Counted from the stretch's first letter, positions 7,515-18,094 are shown. The stretch is 64,000 nt of DNA from Flavobacterium celericrescens (GCF_011392075.1 NZ_JAAJBV010000004.1:243730-307729); one strand, 5' to 3'. Translations and numbers: made by a program. The notes: generated by a model not told the origin, from the letters alone.

Positions 7515-9212
7515 TTATTTCCCTAAATATTCGGCTATTTTATTTTCGCCGTCTACTTTTATTTTCATCAAGCCATGTTTGCTAATTCCTTTGCTGGCTG
7601 TGTCCCATTTTTTTCCGCTTAAACCAGCTTTTTCTTTTAGGTCACCAATTGAAATTCCTTCGTTTGCTTTTAGAATTTCGATAATGTGTTTTTCGTCTTC
7701 CGTTAATTCTGGTCCTTTTTTCTCAGGACGCATTTGAGGGAAAAATAACACTTCTTGTATTGATGGATTATTTGTCAAGAACATAATTAATCGATCCATT
7801 CCAATTCCTAATCCAGAAGTTGGAGGCATTCCGTATTCTAAAGCTCTTAAGAAATCTTCATCGATGATTCCGTTAGCTTCGTCATCACCTTTTGCAGCTA
7901 GAGCCATTTGGTTTTCAAAACGCTCTCTTTGGTCAATAGGATCATTTAATTCCGAATACGCGTTTGCGATTTCTTTTCCACAAACCATCAACTCAAAACG
8001 CTCCGTTAAGTCTGGATTGTCACGGTGTGACTTACACAATGGCGACATTTCTTTTGGGTAATCGGTAATGAAGGTTGGCTGAATGAAGTTACCTTCACAT
8101 TTTTCACCAAAAATTTCATCAATTAATTTTCCTTTACCCATGGTGTCGTTCACTTCGATTCCCATAGATTTTGCTGCTTCGCGTAATTCATCTTCCGATT
8201 TTCCAGTAATGTCAAATCCTGTGAATTGTTTGATAGCATCAGTCATCGTTACTCTTGCATAAGGTGCTTTAAAATCTACTTTGTGTTCGCCAAAAGTAGC
8301 TTCAGTAGTTCCGTTTACTTGAGTAGCGCAATATTCTAAAAGGTTTTCAGTCATTTCCATCATCCAGTTGTAGTCTTTGTACGCTACATAAATTTCCATT
8401 GCAGTAAATTCTGGATTATGCGTTCTGTCCATTCCTTCGTTACGGAAGTTTTTCGAAAATTCATAAACTCCGTCAAATCCACCAACGATTAATCTTTTTA
8501 AATATAATTCGTTAGCAATTCGCATATATAATGGAATGTCTAAACTATTGTGATGCGTGATGAAAGGTCTTGCAGCTGCACCACCAGGAATCGATTGTAA
8601 AACCGGAGTTTCCACTTCCATATAACCAGCTTCGTTGAAAAACGTTCTCATAGCCGTGAACAATTTTGTTCTTTTCATGAAAACTTCTTTCACTTGCGGA
8701 TTTACGACTAAATCCACATAACGCATACGGTAACGCAATTCAGGATCGGTGAAAGCGTCAAACACATGACCTTCTTCGTCGGTTTTTGGTAATGGTAATG
8801 GACGTAATGTTTTGCTTAAAAATGTAAAGTTTGAAACACGTACACATTTTGCGCCTACTTGAGTTGTAAATAATTCACCTTCAATTCCAATAAAATCTCC
8901 TAAATCGGTTAATTTTTTGAAAACTTGATTATAAATCGTCTTATCTTCTCCTTCGCAAATTACATCTCTGTTCAAATACAATTGAATTCTTCCTTCACTG
9001 TCTTGTAATTCAGCAAACGAAGCTTTTCCTTGATCACGAACACTCATCAAACGTCCAGCCAAAATAACCTTCTTACCTTCTTCAAAATTTTCCTTCACTT
9101 GCTTTGAAGTGTGGTTCACCGGAAATAAATCCGCTGGATAAGGGTTAATTCCAAGTTCGCGCAAAGCGTTTAATTTGTCTCTTCTAATGATTTCTTGTTC
9201 CGAAAGTTGCAT
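7515..9212 (-). CDS. lysS: Lysyl-tRNA synthetase, class II
   Basis: This 565-aa enzyme charges tRNA-Lys with lysine. An OB-fold anticodon-binding domain (about 55-150) is followed by the class II catalytic core: the motif 2 region FRNEGMDRTHNPEFTAME, and motif 3 GLGIGMDRLIMFL near residue 470. After the core (ending FFPQMRPEKK) there is an extra segment of about 70 residues (IIEILKANEGISIGDLKEKA onward). It looks like a small winged-helix domain and is, as I recall, usual in Bacteroidetes LysS but absent from the E. coli enzyme. The ATG at 9212 has a near-perfect promoter 20 bases upstream, so the leader is very short. Confidence 0.96.
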   Translation of the reverse strand: MQLSEQEIIRRDKLNALRELGINPYPADLFPVNHTSKQVKENFEEGKKVILAGRLMSVRDQGKASFAELQDSEGRIQLYLNRDVICEGEDKTIYNQVFKKLTDLGDFIGIEGELFTTQVGAKCVRVSNFTFLSKTLRPLPLPKTDEEGHVFDAFTDPELRYRMRYVDLVVNPQVKEVFMKRTKLFTAMRTFFNEAGYMEVETPVLQSIPGGAAARPFITHHNSLDIPLYMRIANELYLKRLIVGGFDGVYEFSKNFRNEGMDRTHNPEFTAMEIYVAYKDYNWMMEMTENLLEYCATQVNGTTEATFGEHKVDFKAPYARVTMTDAIKQFTGFDITGKSEDELREAAKSMGIEVNDTMGKGKLIDEIFGEKCEGNFIQPTFITDYPKEMSPLCKSHRDNPDLTERFELMVCGKEIANAYSELNDPIDQRERFENQMALAAKGDDEANGIIDEDFLRALEYGMPPTSGLGIGMDRLIMFLTNNPSIQEVLFFPQMRPEKKGPELTEDEKHIIEILKANEGISIGDLKEKAGLSGKKWDTASKGISKHGLMKIKVDGENKIAEYLGK

Positions 9213-9231
9213 AGTACTGTATTTAAGCGTG

Positions 9232-9262
9232 CAAAGATAGGTATTAGTTAGAAAGTTTCAAA
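9232..9262 (-). promoter_or_regulatory. lysS promoter (TTTG, 19 bases, TATCTTTG)
   Basis: On the minus strand TTTG (9262-9259) is separated by exactly 19 bases from TATCTTTG (9239-9232). Both boxes and the spacing match the Bacteroidetes consensus. Confidence 0.8.
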
Positions 9263-9319
9263 GTGATAAAGTTTCAATTCGGTTTTATTAAAAAAGATAA
9301 GATTTTAAAATCAAAGTGG

Positions 9320-9327
9320 TACTTTTG
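9320..9327 (+). promoter_or_regulatory. -7 element (TACTTTTG) for the MATE transporter gene
   Basis: TACTTTTG matches TAnnTTTG and lies 19 bases before the ATG at 9347. No clear -33 box is visible. Confidence 0.5.
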
Positions 9328-9346
9328 TATTCGAAAACAACTATAA

Positions 9347-10750
9347 ATGACACTTTCTCATTACACCAAAGAATTTTCTTATAATTTAAAATTGGCTTAT
9401 CCTATTATTTTAGGAATGCTTGGACATACGCTTATTGGAATAGTTGACAATATTATGGTTGGAAAATTAGGTTCAACAGAATTGGCTGCGGTGTCATTAG
9501 GTAATAGTTTTATTTTTATCGCAATGTCTTTGGGAATTGGTTTTTCAACGGCTATAACTCCTTTAATTGCACAAGCTGATGCAGAAAAAGACGAGAAAAA
9601 AATACGTTCTGTTTTTCATCACGGATTGCTTCTATGTACTATTTTAGGAATTGCACTTTTCGTAATAATTGTTTTAGCTAAGCCAATCATGTTGCTTATG
9701 CATCAGCCTAAAGAAGTTGTTGAAATGGCTTATCCTTACATCGATTGGGTGGCTTTTTCATTAATTCCAGTGATCGTTTACCAAGGCTATAAACAATTTG
9801 CTGATGGTTTATCAAAGACTAAATATTCTATGTATGCTATTTTTATGGCAAATGTTGTGCATATCTTTTTTAATTATGTATTGATTTATGGTGTTTGGTT
9901 TTTTCCAAAATTAGGAATTCTGGGCGCTGCATTAGGAACTGTCATTTCAAGAATTATGATGGTTGTTTTCATGCATTACATTTTGAAATACGATAAAAAT
10001 ATAAAACCCTATTTTAAAAATTTTAGTTTTAAAGAGATCAAGAAGTCGGTTATTAAAAAAGTTATCAATTTAGGAACGCCGTCAGCCCTGCAAATGCTAT
10101 TTGAAGTTAGTTTGTTTACAGGTGCTATTTGGTTAAGTGGTTCAATTGGAAAAACAAGTCAAGCCGCTAATCAAATTGCTTTAACATTGGCCACAATGAC
10201 ATTTATGTTTGCTATGGGGTTAAGTGTAACTGCAATGATTAGAGTATCAAATCAAAAAGGATTAAATGATTATGTGAAACTAGTAGTTGTGGCGAAATCC
10301 ATTTTTTTATTGGCAATAATTATCGAAATTGTTTTTGCATTATTTTTTATTGCGTTCCACAATTATTTGCCATCACTATTTCTTAATTTAGAAAATACTC
10401 ATCAAGCAATAGATAATAGGGAAGTGGTTCATATTGCGGCTCAATTACTTGTAGTGGCAGCTATTTTTCAAATTTCAGATGGTATTCAAGTAGTGGTTCT
10501 TGGAGCACTCCGAGGATTACAAGACGTAAAAGTACCAATGTATATAACTTTTGTAGCTTATTGGTTGGTTGGTTTCCCAATTTCATTTTATTTGGGTTTG
10601 TACACCAAACTAAAAGCTACAGGAATTTGGATAGGATTGTTAGCAGGTTTAACAATCGCAGCAATTTTATTATATATACGATTTAATCAATTGTCTAAAA
10701 GACTAATTGAAGAGCAAATAATAACACATCGTGAAATACAGACTCAATAA
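9347..10750 (+). CDS. MATE family efflux transporter (NorM-type)
   Basis: This 467-aa integral inner-membrane protein has about 12 hydrophobic segments arranged as two six-helix halves, the usual length for MATE proteins. Family signs are the N-terminal AYPIILGMLGHTLIGIVDNI segment, the VGKLGSTELAAVSLGNS loop, and the matching second-half region TPSALQMLFEVSLF. Such transporters export cationic drugs or metabolites in exchange for Na+ or H+; the substrate cannot be read from the sequence. The gene diverges from lysS, with separate promoters. A small acidic-protein gene follows after 20 bases and may share the transcript. Confidence 0.92.
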   Translation: MTLSHYTKEFSYNLKLAYPIILGMLGHTLIGIVDNIMVGKLGSTELAAVSLGNSFIFIAMSLGIGFSTAITPLIAQADAEKDEKKIRSVFHHGLLLCTILGIALFVIIVLAKPIMLLMHQPKEVVEMAYPYIDWVAFSLIPVIVYQGYKQFADGLSKTKYSMYAIFMANVVHIFFNYVLIYGVWFFPKLGILGAALGTVISRIMMVVFMHYILKYDKNIKPYFKNFSFKEIKKSVIKKVINLGTPSALQMLFEVSLFTGAIWLSGSIGKTSQAANQIALTLATMTFMFAMGLSVTAMIRVSNQKGLNDYVKLVVVAKSIFLLAIIIEIVFALFFIAFHNYLPSLFLNLENTHQAIDNREVVHIAAQLLVVAAIFQISDGIQVVVLGALRGLQDVKVPMYITFVAYWLVGFPISFYLGLYTKLKATGIWIGLLAGLTIAAILLYIRFNQLSKRLIEEQIITHREIQTQ

Positions 10751-10770
10751 TAAACACTAAATATTAGAAC

Positions 10771-11001
10771 ATGGATTTACCAAAATTTGTAATCGGAGAC
10801 AATACCGATTTTCCAGAAGATATTTTCATCATTCATTTAGAATATCCAAGATTTGTAATCAATTTAAAAGATGACGAAGTAGAATTTTTAGAAGACATCG
10901 AAGAAGAAGACGAAAAAGAATTGGAATCAGAAATGGAACATTTAATTACCATTGCTGGAGAATTCTACGATAGAGAAATTGAACGCTACGAGCAGGAATA
11001 G
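10771..11001 (+). CDS. Small acidic conserved protein of unknown function
   Basis: The protein has 76 aa, no signal peptide and no membrane segment. It is strongly acidic, with EFLEDIEEEDEKELESEMEH in the middle, and ends in a charged helix (EIERYEQE). The N-terminal half (LPKFVIGDNTDFPEDIFIIH) looks like a small beta unit. I recall a protein like this as common and unannotated in Flavobacterium. It is 20 bases downstream of the MATE gene and convergent with meaB. An imperfect inverted repeat (AGAGTAA at 11015, TTACTCT at 11043) might form a weak terminator. No function is proposed. Confidence 0.72.
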   Translation: MDLPKFVIGDNTDFPEDIFIIHLEYPRFVINLKDDEVEFLEDIEEEDEKELESEMEHLITIAGEFYDREIERYEQE

Positions 11002-11042
11002 TGTATAGATTTAGAGAGTAAAAGCTAATCACTTTTCACTAA

Positions 11043-12131
11043 TTACTCTTTATTAAAATATTCTTTCAACAAATTCATAGCCGCTGCAAAAGGTGAAATT
11101 TCATTGTTTTGCACGGCTTTTTTGTTTTCTTCTAATAGTTGCATGATATTCGGATGATTGTAAAAGTGTGATTTCAATTGTTCATTAATCGTTTCCATCA
11201 TCCAAAATTGGTTTTGATTTTGACGTTTTTCTTCGAAATAATGATTGGATTTTACCAATTCGAAATAGTCTGAAATAATTTCCCAAATCGCATCAATTCC
11301 GGTTTTTTCATAAGCACTACAAGTAGTCACTTTCGGAATCCAACCTGAAGATTTGGCTGGGAATAAATGCAATGCTCTATTGAATTCGGTTTTCGCTAAT
11401 TTGGCTTTGGCAACATTATCACCATCGGCTTTATTGATTACGATTGTATCTGCCATTTCCATAATGCCGCGTTTGATGCCTTGCAATTCATCACCAGCAC
11501 CTGAAATTTTTAAAAGTAAAAAGAAATCGACCATACTGTGTACTGCAGTTTCACTTTGCCCTACACCAACCGTTTCAATGATAATTGTGTCAAAACCACA
11601 GGCTTCACATAGAATGATGGTTTCACGTGTTTTTCTAGCAACGCCACCTAAAGTATCGCCCGAAGCACTTGGTCTTATGTATGCGTTTTCATCTTTTACC
11701 AATTCTTCCATACGGGTTTTATCACCCAAAATACTTCCGTGACTGATGGACGAACTTGGATCAACTGCTAAGACTGCAACTTTCTTTCCGATAGAAGTTA
11801 AATATTTTCCAAAAGCTTCAATAAAAGTACTTTTACCAACACCTGGAACTCCTGTAATTCCTATTCGAACCGAATTATTAGCATGCGGCAAACAACCTTT
11901 TATGACTTCATTTGCTTTGGCTAAATGTTCAGGATTCGTACTCTCAACCAAAGTAATAGCGCGACTTAAAGCAGTTTTATCACCTTTTAAAATTCCAGTA
12001 ATCAATTCATCTCCGGTAGGTTGCTTTCTTCGGAATTGCTGAATTTGATTTGCTACATACGTACTCAACGTTTCGGGTTGAGTAACGCCGTGAATTTCGG
12101 AAAGAGCTGATTTTTTATTTGGTGTTTTCAA
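11043..12131 (-). CDS. meaB: Methylmalonyl-CoA mutase-associated GTPase MeaB
   Basis: This G3E-family GTPase (about 362 aa) protects and reloads adenosylcobalamin-dependent methylmalonyl-CoA mutase. Visible motifs are the P-loop GVPGVGKST, the AVDPSSSISHGSILGDKTRM switch region, the IIETVGVGQSE motif and the guanine-recognition NKADGD. The frame stays open up to an ATG at 12188, but the extra 19 residues (hydrophobic, FIPTIFVFLHK) do not look like this family. I therefore prefer a TTG at 12131, giving (M)KTPNKKSALSEIHG; the ATG remains possible. The mutase genes are not in the window, but a cobalamin adenosyltransferase lies 6.4 kb away on the same strand. Confidence 0.9.
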   Translation of the reverse strand: MKTPNKKSALSEIHGVTQPETLSTYVANQIQQFRRKQPTGDELITGILKGDKTALSRAITLVESTNPEHLAKANEVIKGCLPHANNSVRIGITGVPGVGKSTFIEAFGKYLTSIGKKVAVLAVDPSSSISHGSILGDKTRMEELVKDENAYIRPSASGDTLGGVARKTRETIILCEACGFDTIIIETVGVGQSETAVHSMVDFFLLLKISGAGDELQGIKRGIMEMADTIVINKADGDNVAKAKLAKTEFNRALHLFPAKSSGWIPKVTTCSAYEKTGIDAIWEIISDYFELVKSNHYFEEKRQNQNQFWMMETINEQLKSHFYNHPNIMQLLEENKKAVQNNEISPFAAAMNLLKEYFNKE

Positions 12132-12231
12132 AAGGATAATTACTTTGTGTAAAAATACAAAAATTGTAGGAATAAAATCGGTAAGCATTTATTTTGACAT
12201 TTTACTATCTTTACCATTCAAATTGAATACT

Positions 12232-13629
12232 ATGAATCCTGAAATATTACTTGCGCTTGAAAACATTGTAGGTTCGGCTTATATTTTTACAGATGAAGCT
12301 ACTCGTAAAACGTATGGTCACGATGAAACTGAAGATTTGAGTTTTCCGCCTCATGTTGTGGTAAAACCTGCTAATACTGAAGAAGTAGCGCAAATTTTAA
12401 AAGTTTCCAATACTTATAAAATTCCAACCGTTCCAATTGGAGCGCGAACTGGTTTGAGTGGTGGTGCTTTATCAATTTATGGAGGTATTGCGATTTCAAT
12501 GGAGCGTTTGAATCAAATTATTGAAATTGATGAACAAAATTTACAAGTTACAACTCAGCCTGGCGTAATTACACAAGTTTTACGTGAAGCTGTTGCTGAA
12601 AAGGGTCTTTTTTATCCGGTTGATCCAAGTAGCATGGGAAGCTGTTTTATTGGTGGCAATATCGCAGAAAATTCAGGTGGTGCAAGAGCTTTGAAATATG
12701 GTGTTACAAAAGATTATGTCTTAAATTTAGAAGTTGTTTTACCCACAGGTGATATCATTTGGACAGGTGCGAATACCTTGAAAAATTCGACCGGTTACAA
12801 TCTGACACAATTGATGGTAGGAAGCGAAGGAACGTTAGGTATCGTAACAAAAATTGTATTGAAATTATTACCTCAAAACAAACATAATGTATTGCTTTTG
12901 GTTCCGTTTTATAAAGCAGAGCAAGCATGTGAAGCTGTTTCAGCGATTTTTAGAGCGGGAATTGTGCCAAGTGCTTTAGAGTTTATGGAACGCGATGCGA
13001 TTGATTGGACTTTGAAGTTTGTAGATGGTTTGAATGTGGAAGTCAAAGACAACGTTCAAGCCCATTTGTTGATTGAAGTAGATGGCAATTATCCAGAAAT
13101 TTTGATGCAAGAAGCCGAACAAATTTTGTCAGTCGTAGAACAATTTGAAATCGACGAAGTATTGTTTGCTGATACTGACGAACAAAAAAATGCACTTTGG
13201 AAAATGCGTCGTTCTGTAGCAGAAGCGGTAAAAGCAAATTCTATTTATAAAGAAGAAGATACCGTTGTGCCAAGATATGAATTGCCGAAACTATTAAAAG
13301 GCATTAAAGAAATTGGGGCTAAATATGGTTTTCAATCCGTTTGTTATGGACATGCGGGCGATGGTAATTTACACGTAAACATCATCAAAGGCAATATGAC
13401 CGATGAGAATTGGAAAACAGAAGTTCCTAAAGGAATCAGGGAAATTTTTGAATTGACAGTTGGTTTAAAAGGAACGCTTTCTGGAGAACACGGCATTGGT
13501 TTGGTACAAAAAAACTACATGGATATTGCGTTTTCAAAAGTGCATTTGGAATTAATGGAACGCATTAAAGCCATTTTTGACCCAAATAATGTGTTGAATC
13601 CTGGGAAGATTTTTCCTGATGGGGAATAG
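12232..13629 (+). CDS. FAD-linked oxidase, GlcD / D-lactate dehydrogenase type
   Basis: The protein has 465 aa from the ATG at 12232; the frame extends upstream to 12145 but that part is not family-like. The FAD-binding PCMH domain (about 35-215) contains PTVPIGARTGLSGGALS and NIAENSGGARALKYG. The C-terminal FAD-oxidase domain has the conserved GHAGDGNLHVNII and GTLSGEHGIG near residues 380 and 430, which carry the catalytic His residues of this family. It probably oxidises a 2-hydroxy acid such as glycolate or D-lactate. No GlcE/GlcF partner is adjacent. A weak TATCTTTA element lies at 12206. Confidence 0.88.
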   Translation: MNPEILLALENIVGSAYIFTDEATRKTYGHDETEDLSFPPHVVVKPANTEEVAQILKVSNTYKIPTVPIGARTGLSGGALSIYGGIAISMERLNQIIEIDEQNLQVTTQPGVITQVLREAVAEKGLFYPVDPSSMGSCFIGGNIAENSGGARALKYGVTKDYVLNLEVVLPTGDIIWTGANTLKNSTGYNLTQLMVGSEGTLGIVTKIVLKLLPQNKHNVLLLVPFYKAEQACEAVSAIFRAGIVPSALEFMERDAIDWTLKFVDGLNVEVKDNVQAHLLIEVDGNYPEILMQEAEQILSVVEQFEIDEVLFADTDEQKNALWKMRRSVAEAVKANSIYKEEDTVVPRYELPKLLKGIKEIGAKYGFQSVCYGHAGDGNLHVNIIKGNMTDENWKTEVPKGIREIFELTVGLKGTLSGEHGIGLVQKNYMDIAFSKVHLELMERIKAIFDPNNVLNPGKIFPDGE

Positions 13630-13659
13630 ATTATAAAAACTATTGATACAGAATTTAGC

Positions 13660-14139
13660 TTATTTTTGAAAATATGATTCAATAATTAATTCATCTTTTG
13701 TAATAATTTCTCTAATGCTTGAATTCCATTCAATTAACCATTGTGCGGCATAAGTTCCTGCTCCATCAGAAAATATACATTTGAGAAGATGATAATTTTC
13801 TCCACTATGAATTATTTTAAAAAAATCAATATTTAAATTATCTCCTGTCCAAGGATTATACATGTTGTCAACTTGTAAATTATAACTTTTATCTTTAATT
13901 TTAAGTGTAGCTTTAATCAATTTATCTTTTGGAATTTCACCATCAGAACCGAATAAAGGACAATCATTAATTCCTAAAACAAAACCATTCTTTATCTCAA
14001 GTTTATTTATTTTAGGATTAAATTTTTCTCTAACAAGTTGTAATGTTGTAATACTATCAATTTTAATATTTGCAGAATTTACTTGTCCATGAGAAAAAAA
14101 AGAACAAAACAACAATAAAATTATAGAATAATACTTCAT
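13660..14139 (-). CDS. Secreted protein of unknown function
   Basis: The protein has 159 aa with a signal peptide (hydrophobic to about residue 17, cleavage near SHGQ). The mature part has no recognised family. It carries a mid-region GINDCPLFGSDGEIP, an aromatic/Gly stretch DNMYNPWTGDNLNID, and an end region GAGTYAAQWLIEWNSSIRE. The two cysteines (about residues 59 and 121) could form a disulfide. It is convergent with the FAD oxidase with only 30 bases between them, and it starts 23 bases after the stop of the upstream minus-strand gene, so the two may be co-transcribed. I do not recognise it and propose no function. Confidence 0.65.
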   Translation of the reverse strand: MKYYSIILLLFCSFFSHGQVNSANIKIDSITTLQLVREKFNPKINKLEIKNGFVLGINDCPLFGSDGEIPKDKLIKATLKIKDKSYNLQVDNMYNPWTGDNLNIDFFKIIHSGENYHLLKCIFSDGAGTYAAQWLIEWNSSIREIITKDELIIESYFQK

Positions 14140-14162
14140 AAGATTTTTTTATTTAACTATAA

Positions 14163-14573
14163 TTATCTATTCAAAAACTCCACCAAATTTGTATCTGCAT
14201 TTTTAAATGTTGGTGTTTGTTCAATAATACTAGCTACTCGCTTTTTGTTTAATTTCATGGTAATATCGGCTTCGGTTGTAAATAACAAAGCAGATAAAAA
14301 CGGATTATTGATGTGCGGAATTAACTCTGATTCTAAATCGTCTAACTTGCAAATTTTTACCAATTCTTGCTTTTCAGTCGTGTAAATTTTATAGGTCATT
14401 GACAATTTTAAGATATTATCTTCTACGATGGTTTTTACATAAATATTCTGTAATTCAGGTTTTCCAACGGTTTTAGCTAGTGTTAATTTAGCAAAAGTGC
14501 CATCGGCTATACTTGTTCTAACTTGGTTGAAAAATTCGGTGTAGGTGATATTGTTTGTTGGAATATTTTGCAT
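14163..14573 (-). CDS. Unknown protein, possibly an orphan N-terminal domain of a methyltransferase family
   Basis: The protein has 136 aa from the ATG at 14573. An in-frame ATG at 14591 would overlap the secA terminator and is less likely. There is no signal peptide. The layout (YTEFFNQVRTSIADGTFAKL, then NIYVKTIVEDNILKLSMTYK, then LFTTEADITMKLNKKRV) resembles, from memory, the N-terminal accessory domain of a Bacteroidetes SAM-dependent methyltransferase of about 400 aa. The catalytic domain is absent here and the gene ends cleanly. If the resemblance holds, this is a truncated or free-standing form. It follows secA on the same strand beyond a good terminator. Function unknown. Confidence 0.55.
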   Translation of the reverse strand: MQNIPTNNITYTEFFNQVRTSIADGTFAKLTLAKTVGKPELQNIYVKTIVEDNILKLSMTYKIYTTEKQELVKICKLDDLESELIPHINNPFLSALLFTTEADITMKLNKKRVASIIEQTPTFKNADTNLVEFLNR

Positions 14574-14594
14574 TTTTGGAAATTTTATCAAATA

Positions 14595-14628
14595 TAAAAA
14601 ATCCCCAACTACTTTTGGTAATTGAGGA
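14595..14628 (-). terminator. secA intrinsic terminator
   Basis: Read on the minus strand, TCCTCAATTAC (14628-14618) pairs with GTAGTTGGGGA (14612-14602), including two G-U pairs, around a CAAAA loop, and a T-run (14601-14595) follows. Confidence 0.78.
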
Positions 14629-14652
14629 TTAGTTTATTTTGAAATGAATCAA

Positions 14653-17600
14653 TTATTCGTTAACCAAAACCCATTCGCCAGAAGCAATCATGCTTTCAGC
14701 TTTTTTGAATTTCATGGTTTCGCTTTTTCCACTCATAACATGTTTGATAGTTACGGTGTCATTACGATTAATTTTTGGTGTTTCTCTCGTAATTGTTTCC
14801 GTTACTTGTGGTCTTTGGCTTGCCATTTCACCAGCTCTTCTTGCTTCATTTGCGGCATCATCACTGTCTAAATCTTGTTTTGATTCGGTGTAATTTTCTT
14901 TTTGACGCACTTGTTTTGCTTCGTGAATATCAGATGGGTTTTGTGAAGGTAAATTTCCTTTAAATAAGAATGAAATCACTTCTTTATTTACATCATCAAT
15001 CATTTTTTTGAACAAGTTGAACGCTTCAAATTTGTAAATCAACAATGGATCTTTTTGTTCATGAACTGCTAATTGAACCGATTGTTTCAATTCGTCCATT
15101 TTGCGTAAGTGTTTTTTCCAAGCCTCATCTACAATTGCTAAAGTAATGTTTTTCTCAAAATCAGTAACTAAAGTTTTTCCTTCAGAGGTATACGCTTTTT
15201 CTAAATCAGTAACAACATTCAATGATTTAATTCCGTCTGTAAAAGGAACGATAATTCGTAAATATTGCCCGTTATTGTTTTCATAAACATTTTTGATAAT
15301 TGGGTATGCTTCTGAGGCATTTCTTTCAATCTTATCATTATAATGTTCTAAAACAGCTTTGTATGTTTTTCCTGCAATTTCTCTGTCAGATAGTTTTCCA
15401 AATTCTGCTTCAGAGATTGGAGAACTAATTGAGAAATAACGAATTAATTCAAACTCATAATTTTTAAAATCACCGGCTAATTTATTTTGTTCTACAATTA
15501 ATTCGCAAGTGTCATACATCATGTTTGCGATGTCAACTTTCAAACGTTCACCATGTAATGCGTGACGTCTTCTTTTGTAAACTACTTCTCTTTGAGCGTT
15601 CATTACGTCGTCATATTCTAACAAACGTTTACGTACACCAAAGTTGTTTTCTTCTACTTTTTTCTGAGCTCTTTCGATAGATTTTGTCATCATTGAATGT
15701 TGAATTACTTCACCTTCTTTTAGACCAATTCTATCCATAACTTTCGCTACTCTTTCTGAACCGAATAAACGCATTAAGTTATCTTCCAAAGACACGTAGA
15801 ATTGTGAACTACCTACGTCTCCTTGACGACCAGCACGACCTCTTAACTGGCGGTCTACACGACGTGAATCGTGACGCTCTGTTCCGATAATTGCTAAACC
15901 ACCTGCTTTTTTAACTTCGTCAGATAATTTGATATCGGTACCACGACCCGCCATATTGGTTGCAATCGTAACTACTCCAGGTTTTCCTGCTTCAGCTACA
16001 ATTTCTGCTTCGCTTTTGTGCATTTTAGCATTCAATACGTTGTGTTGAATACCTCTAATTTTTAACATTCGGCTTAATAATTCCGAAATTTCAACCGATG
16101 TTGTTCCAATCAATACAGGTCTTCCTGAATTTGATAATTGTACTACATCTTCAATAACTGCATTAAATTTTTCACGAACGGTTCTATAAATCAAATCGTC
16201 TTTGTCTTTACGAGCCATTGGTCGGTTTGTTGGAATTTCTACAACATCTAATTTGTAGATTTCCCAAAATTCACCAGCTTCGGTAACAGCAGTTCCTGTC
16301 ATACCGCCTAATTTGCTGTACATACGGAAATAATTCTGTAATGTAATCGTAGCAAATGTTTGTGTAGCTGCTTCAATTTTAACGTTTTCTTTGGCTTCAA
16401 TAGCTTGGTGTAACCCATCAGAATAACGACGGCCATCCATAATACGACCTGTTTGTTCATCAACAATTAATACTTTATTGTCCATGATAACATATTCCGT
16501 ATCTTTTTCAAATAAAGTATATGCTTTTAATAATTGCGTTAATGTGTGAATACGCTCTGATTTGATAGAAAAATCTTTAAATAATTCTTCTTTACGCTCA
16601 GCTTCTTCTTCTGTAGAAAGATTTTCTTTTTCAATTTGAGCAATTTCGGTTCCAATATCTGGTAATACGAAAAATTGCGCATCAGTATCTTGTGAAAGAT
16701 ATTGAATTCCGTTGTCTGTTAATTCTACCTGATTGTTTTTTTCTTCGATAACAAAGTATAGCGCCTCATCAATTTTCGGCATTTCTCTGTTGTTATCTTG
16801 CATGTATTGATTTTCAGTTTTTTGAAGTAATTGTTTTACCCCTTCTTCTGATAAAAATTTGATTAAAGCTTTGCTTTTTGGTAATGCTCTGTGTGAACGT
16901 AATAAGTAAAAACCAGCATCTTTATTATTTCCTTCTTTAAACAAACGTTTTGCTTCTGTTAAGCAATCAGTAGCTAATTTACGTTGTAAGGAAACCAAGT
17001 TTTCAACTTTTGGTTTTAATTCATTAAACTCATGACGATCTCCTTGAGGAACTGGTCCAGATATGATTAAAGGTGTTCTAGCATCGTCAATTAATACAGA
17101 ATCGACCTCGTCAACAATGGCATAATTATGTTTGCGTTGTACTAAATCTTCTGGTGCATGAGCCATATTATCGCGCAAATAATCAAAACCAAATTCGTTA
17201 TTTGTTCCATAAGTAATATCGGCTTCGTATGCTTTTCTTCTTTCTGGAGAGTTAGGCTGATGATTGTCAATACAATCTACAGTCATTCCGTGAAATTCAA
17301 AAAGAGGTGCTTTCCAAGTGCTATCACGTTTTGCTAAGTAGTCATTTACGGTTACTAAGTGAACTCCATTTCCGGTTAAAGCGTTTAAGTATAGTGGTAA
17401 TGTTGCTACTAATGTTTTTCCTTCACCAGTTTGCATTTCGGCAATTTTACCTTGATGTAATACAACTCCACCAATTAATTGGACATCATAGTGAATCATA
17501 TCCCAAGTAATAGCTTTACCTGCAGCATCCCATGAGTTTGCCCAGCTTGCATTATCTCCTTCAATAGTAATATATGATTTTGTAGCTGATAACTCACGAT

Positions 17601-18009
17601 CTTTTGGAGAAGCAGTTACAGTAATTGTTGTGTTTTCTTTAAAACGACGTGCAGTTTCTTTTACGACAGCAAATGCTTCCGGAAGAATTTCGTTTAATAC
17701 TTTTTCAGAAATTTCATACGCTTCTTTTTCGATTTTGTCGATTTCAGCATAGATATCTTCACGAGCATCAATATCTTGTGTTTGTTCTGCATCTTGCTTT
17801 AAAGAAACTATTTTAGCGTCTTTTTCAGCACGAGCTTGTTGTATTTTTGATTTGAATTCGGCAGTTTTAGCTCGTAATTCATCGTGAGATAAAGCTTTTA
17901 AAGCATTCTCAAAAGATTTTACTTTTGTGATTAAAGGTTGAATCGCTTTTACATCTTTCTCCGATTTATCACCCACAAAAGCCTTCAATATGGAATTTAT
18001 GATACTCAT
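14653..18009 (-). CDS. secA: Preprotein translocase ATPase subunit SecA
   Basis: This 1118-aa motor drives export of unfolded preproteins through SecYEG at the inner membrane. The Walker A sequence is [14 protein letters not shown] (about residue 190), and the Walker B/DEAD region is [15 protein letters not shown]. Helicase motifs [34 protein letters not shown] and [13 protein letters not shown] follow. An insertion of roughly 100 residues after the preprotein-binding start ([19 protein letters not shown] onward) makes it longer than the E. coli protein (901 aa); I recall this as typical of Bacteroidetes. The C-terminus ends in a basic segment ([20 protein letters not shown]) and has no Cys-rich zinc motif. 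SecE is encoded at 45716. Confidence 0.97.
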   Translation of the reverse strand: MSIINSILKAFVGDKSEKDVKAIQPLITKVKSFENALKALSHDELRAKTAEFKSKIQQARAEKDAKIVSLKQDAEQTQDIDAREDIYAEIDKIEKEAYEISEKVLNEILPEAFAVVKETARRFKENTTITVTASPKDRELSATKSYITIEGDNASWANSWDAAGKAITWDMIHYDVQLIGGVVLHQGKIAEMQTGEGKTLVATLPLYLNALTGNGVHLVTVNDYLAKRDSTWKAPLFEFHGMTVDCIDNHQPNSPERRKAYEADITYGTNNEFGFDYLRDNMAHAPEDLVQRKHNYAIVDEVDSVLIDDARTPLIISGPVPQGDRHEFNELKPKVENLVSLQRKLATDCLTEAKRLFKEGNNKDAGFYLLRSHRALPKSKALIKFLSEEGVKQLLQKTENQYMQDNNREMPKIDEALYFVIEEKNNQVELTDNGIQYLSQDTDAQFFVLPDIGTEIAQIEKENLSTEEEAERKEELFKDFSIKSERIHTLTQLLKAYTLFEKDTEYVIMDNKVLIVDEQTGRIMDGRRYSDGLHQAIEAKENVKIEAATQTFATITLQNYFRMYSKLGGMTGTAVTEAGEFWEIYKLDVVEIPTNRPMARKDKDDLIYRTVREKFNAVIEDVVQLSNSGRPVLIGTTSVEISELLSRMLKIRGIQHNVLNAKMHKSEAEIVAEAGKPGVVTIATNMAGRGTDIKLSDEVKKAGGLAIIGTERHDSRRVDRQLRGRAGRQGDVGSSQFYVSLEDNLMRLFGSERVAKVMDRIGLKEGEVIQHSMMTKSIERAQKKVEENNFGVRKRLLEYDDVMNAQREVVYKRRRHALHGERLKVDIANMMYDTCELIVEQNKLAGDFKNYEFELIRYFSISSPISEAEFGKLSDREIAGKTYKAVLEHYNDKIERNASEAYPIIKNVYENNNGQYLRIIVPFTDGIKSLNVVTDLEKAYTSEGKTLVTDFEKNITLAIVDEAWKKHLRKMDELKQSVQLAVHEQKDPLLIYKFEAFNLFKKMIDDVNKEVISFLFKGNLPSQNPSDIHEAKQVRQKENYTESKQDLDSDDAANEARRAGEMASQRPQVTETITRETPKINRNDTVTIKHVMSGKSETMKFKKAESMIASGEWVLVNE

Positions 18010-18043
18010 AATTTTTGTTTTCTAAATGTTTGTAAATATAACC

Positions 18044-18070
18044 AAAAAAAAAGCCTCAGTGAAGAGACTT
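18044..18070 (-). terminator. Terminator of the DUF2795 gene
   Basis: On the minus strand AAGTCTC (18070-18064) pairs with GAGGCTT (18057-18051) with one G-U pair and a 6-base loop, then a T-run at 18050-18044. Confidence 0.7.
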
Positions 18071-18094
18071 GTTTCTGTTGTGTTTATTTATTTT

